Shown here: in pieces, positions 63,291 through 64,000 of the stretch
Layout: each line of letters opens with the position of its first letter
Position numbering within the stretch: position 1 is the first letter of the stretch
Assembly: GCA_023375785.1 (NCBI GenBank)
Contig: SZWC01003591.1
Location: forward strand, 70,318 to 134,317
From: Penium margaritaceum
Lineage: Eukaryota > Streptophyta > Zygnematophyceae > Desmidiales > Peniaceae
DNA: 64,000 nucleotides
Direction: 5' to 3'
Program-made: the position numbers and the translations under genes
The notes under the pieces: generated by a model
What the model saw: only the letters and a program-made list of their open reading frames with translations
The model's database searches: none
What the model was told of the DNA's origin: nothing

Positions 63291-64000
63291 GCTAGTGAGA
63301 TGGTGAGGCATTTAGTTCCAATCACCCCAAATTAATGCACTACTATATCTGTGTACACCACATGCTTTTCTGTACACGTAAACTCCAAGTACCTTCCTTG
63401 TACTCATCCATACATTATGGTAACTTTCATAAAATGTTCCTGGTCGTATTGGAGGACAAAGTCACATAATGAATAATCTTCCATGTAACTTCTACATAAA
63501 TTTACACTTTAAGAACTATTAAGAGAATCCCGGTTGTGTATATGATGTCCTGTTACTTCTATAAAGTTCATCCTCTTCATCCTCTTTACAATTCTACTTT
63601 TGAAAATCATTATCATTTTAACTTCTGTCCACTTCCATGAAGTTTCTCCTGCTCATTCAGTAGTGTATATTTTGTATGTCACTATCATACCAGATTCAGT
63701 TAATTCCCCCATAGACTCCCCTCATACACTTTCCACTTGATGGGGGGGGGGGGAGAGGGAGTCCAACTGGCAAAAGTGTACATGGCAAGTCTATGAAGGA
63801 GTGTATGACTGAACAAGTGACGTTACGTTGAAGTTGTACATTTGTGTGCATCATGTCATATAACTTGTATGATTTTTCTCCTCATTGTACATAAGTGTAC
63901 TTTTGTATGCCGCCATCATACACATTTCTTTTCACTCCCTCATGCAATCCTCTCATACACTTTCCACTTGACGCGGGGGGGGAGGGGGGGGGATAGGGAG
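63291..64000. repeat. AT-rich repeat with poly-G punctuation at right edge
   Basis: No gene. CTCATACACTTTCCACTTGA followed by a G-run occurs twice (63721-63753, a run of 12 G; and 63952-63992, runs of 8 and 9 G), a spacing of about 233 bp. After the first G-run, GAGAGGGAG, AAAGTGTACATGG and GAAGGAGTGTATGA follow in the same order as modules in the 44-45 kb island. The repeat continues off the right edge. Confidence 0.6.

Overview
The window looks like heterochromatin-rich nuclear DNA of a eukaryote, most likely a plant or alga with a large genome. The evidence is about 42 kb of satellite DNA, plant-style Ty1/copia and Ty3/gypsy fossils, and one nuclear-style gene for an organellar ribosomal protein carrying a long presequence. 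The taxon cannot be fixed from the sequence alone. The taxon, the LTR boundaries and the identity of the unique islands are the weakest points of this annotation.

Layout. 1-664 (minus): 5' part of a gene for a bacterial-type ribosomal protein S21, running off the left edge. 800-1510: short simple repeats (ATGGC pentamer, an 8-mer array). 1511-5138: mostly unique, AT-rich DNA with no recognisable gene. 5139-8850: a broken Ty3/gypsy fossil that abuts a satellite. 8852-12320: a 191-bp satellite, about 18 monomers. 12321-13014: a 169-bp satellite, about four monomers. 13015-35848: a 22.8-kb array of an 11-bp unit. 35849-36386: an LTR-like island exactly at the switch to a second short-period array. 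36396-43988 and 45992-48650: a 10-bp satellite in one orientation, split by a 2-kb island. 48656-53310: the same 10-bp satellite in the opposite orientation. 53337-63290: two same-orientation Ty1/copia fossils, each followed by a homologous 3' flank carrying a tRNA-Arg-like Pol III promoter sequence. 63291-64000: an AT-rich, poly-G-punctuated repeat related to part of the 44-45 kb island.

The only host gene I can support is the S21 gene; nothing else forms an operon or pathway. The most informative structure lies in the satellites. Both short-period arrays vary chiefly at their single CpG (CG, TG and CA states), as expected from deamination of methylated cytosine. Each array carries a recurrent variant module, in register, that punctuates the basic unit. 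The 10-bp array reverses polarity at a short palindromic breakpoint near 48.65 kb.
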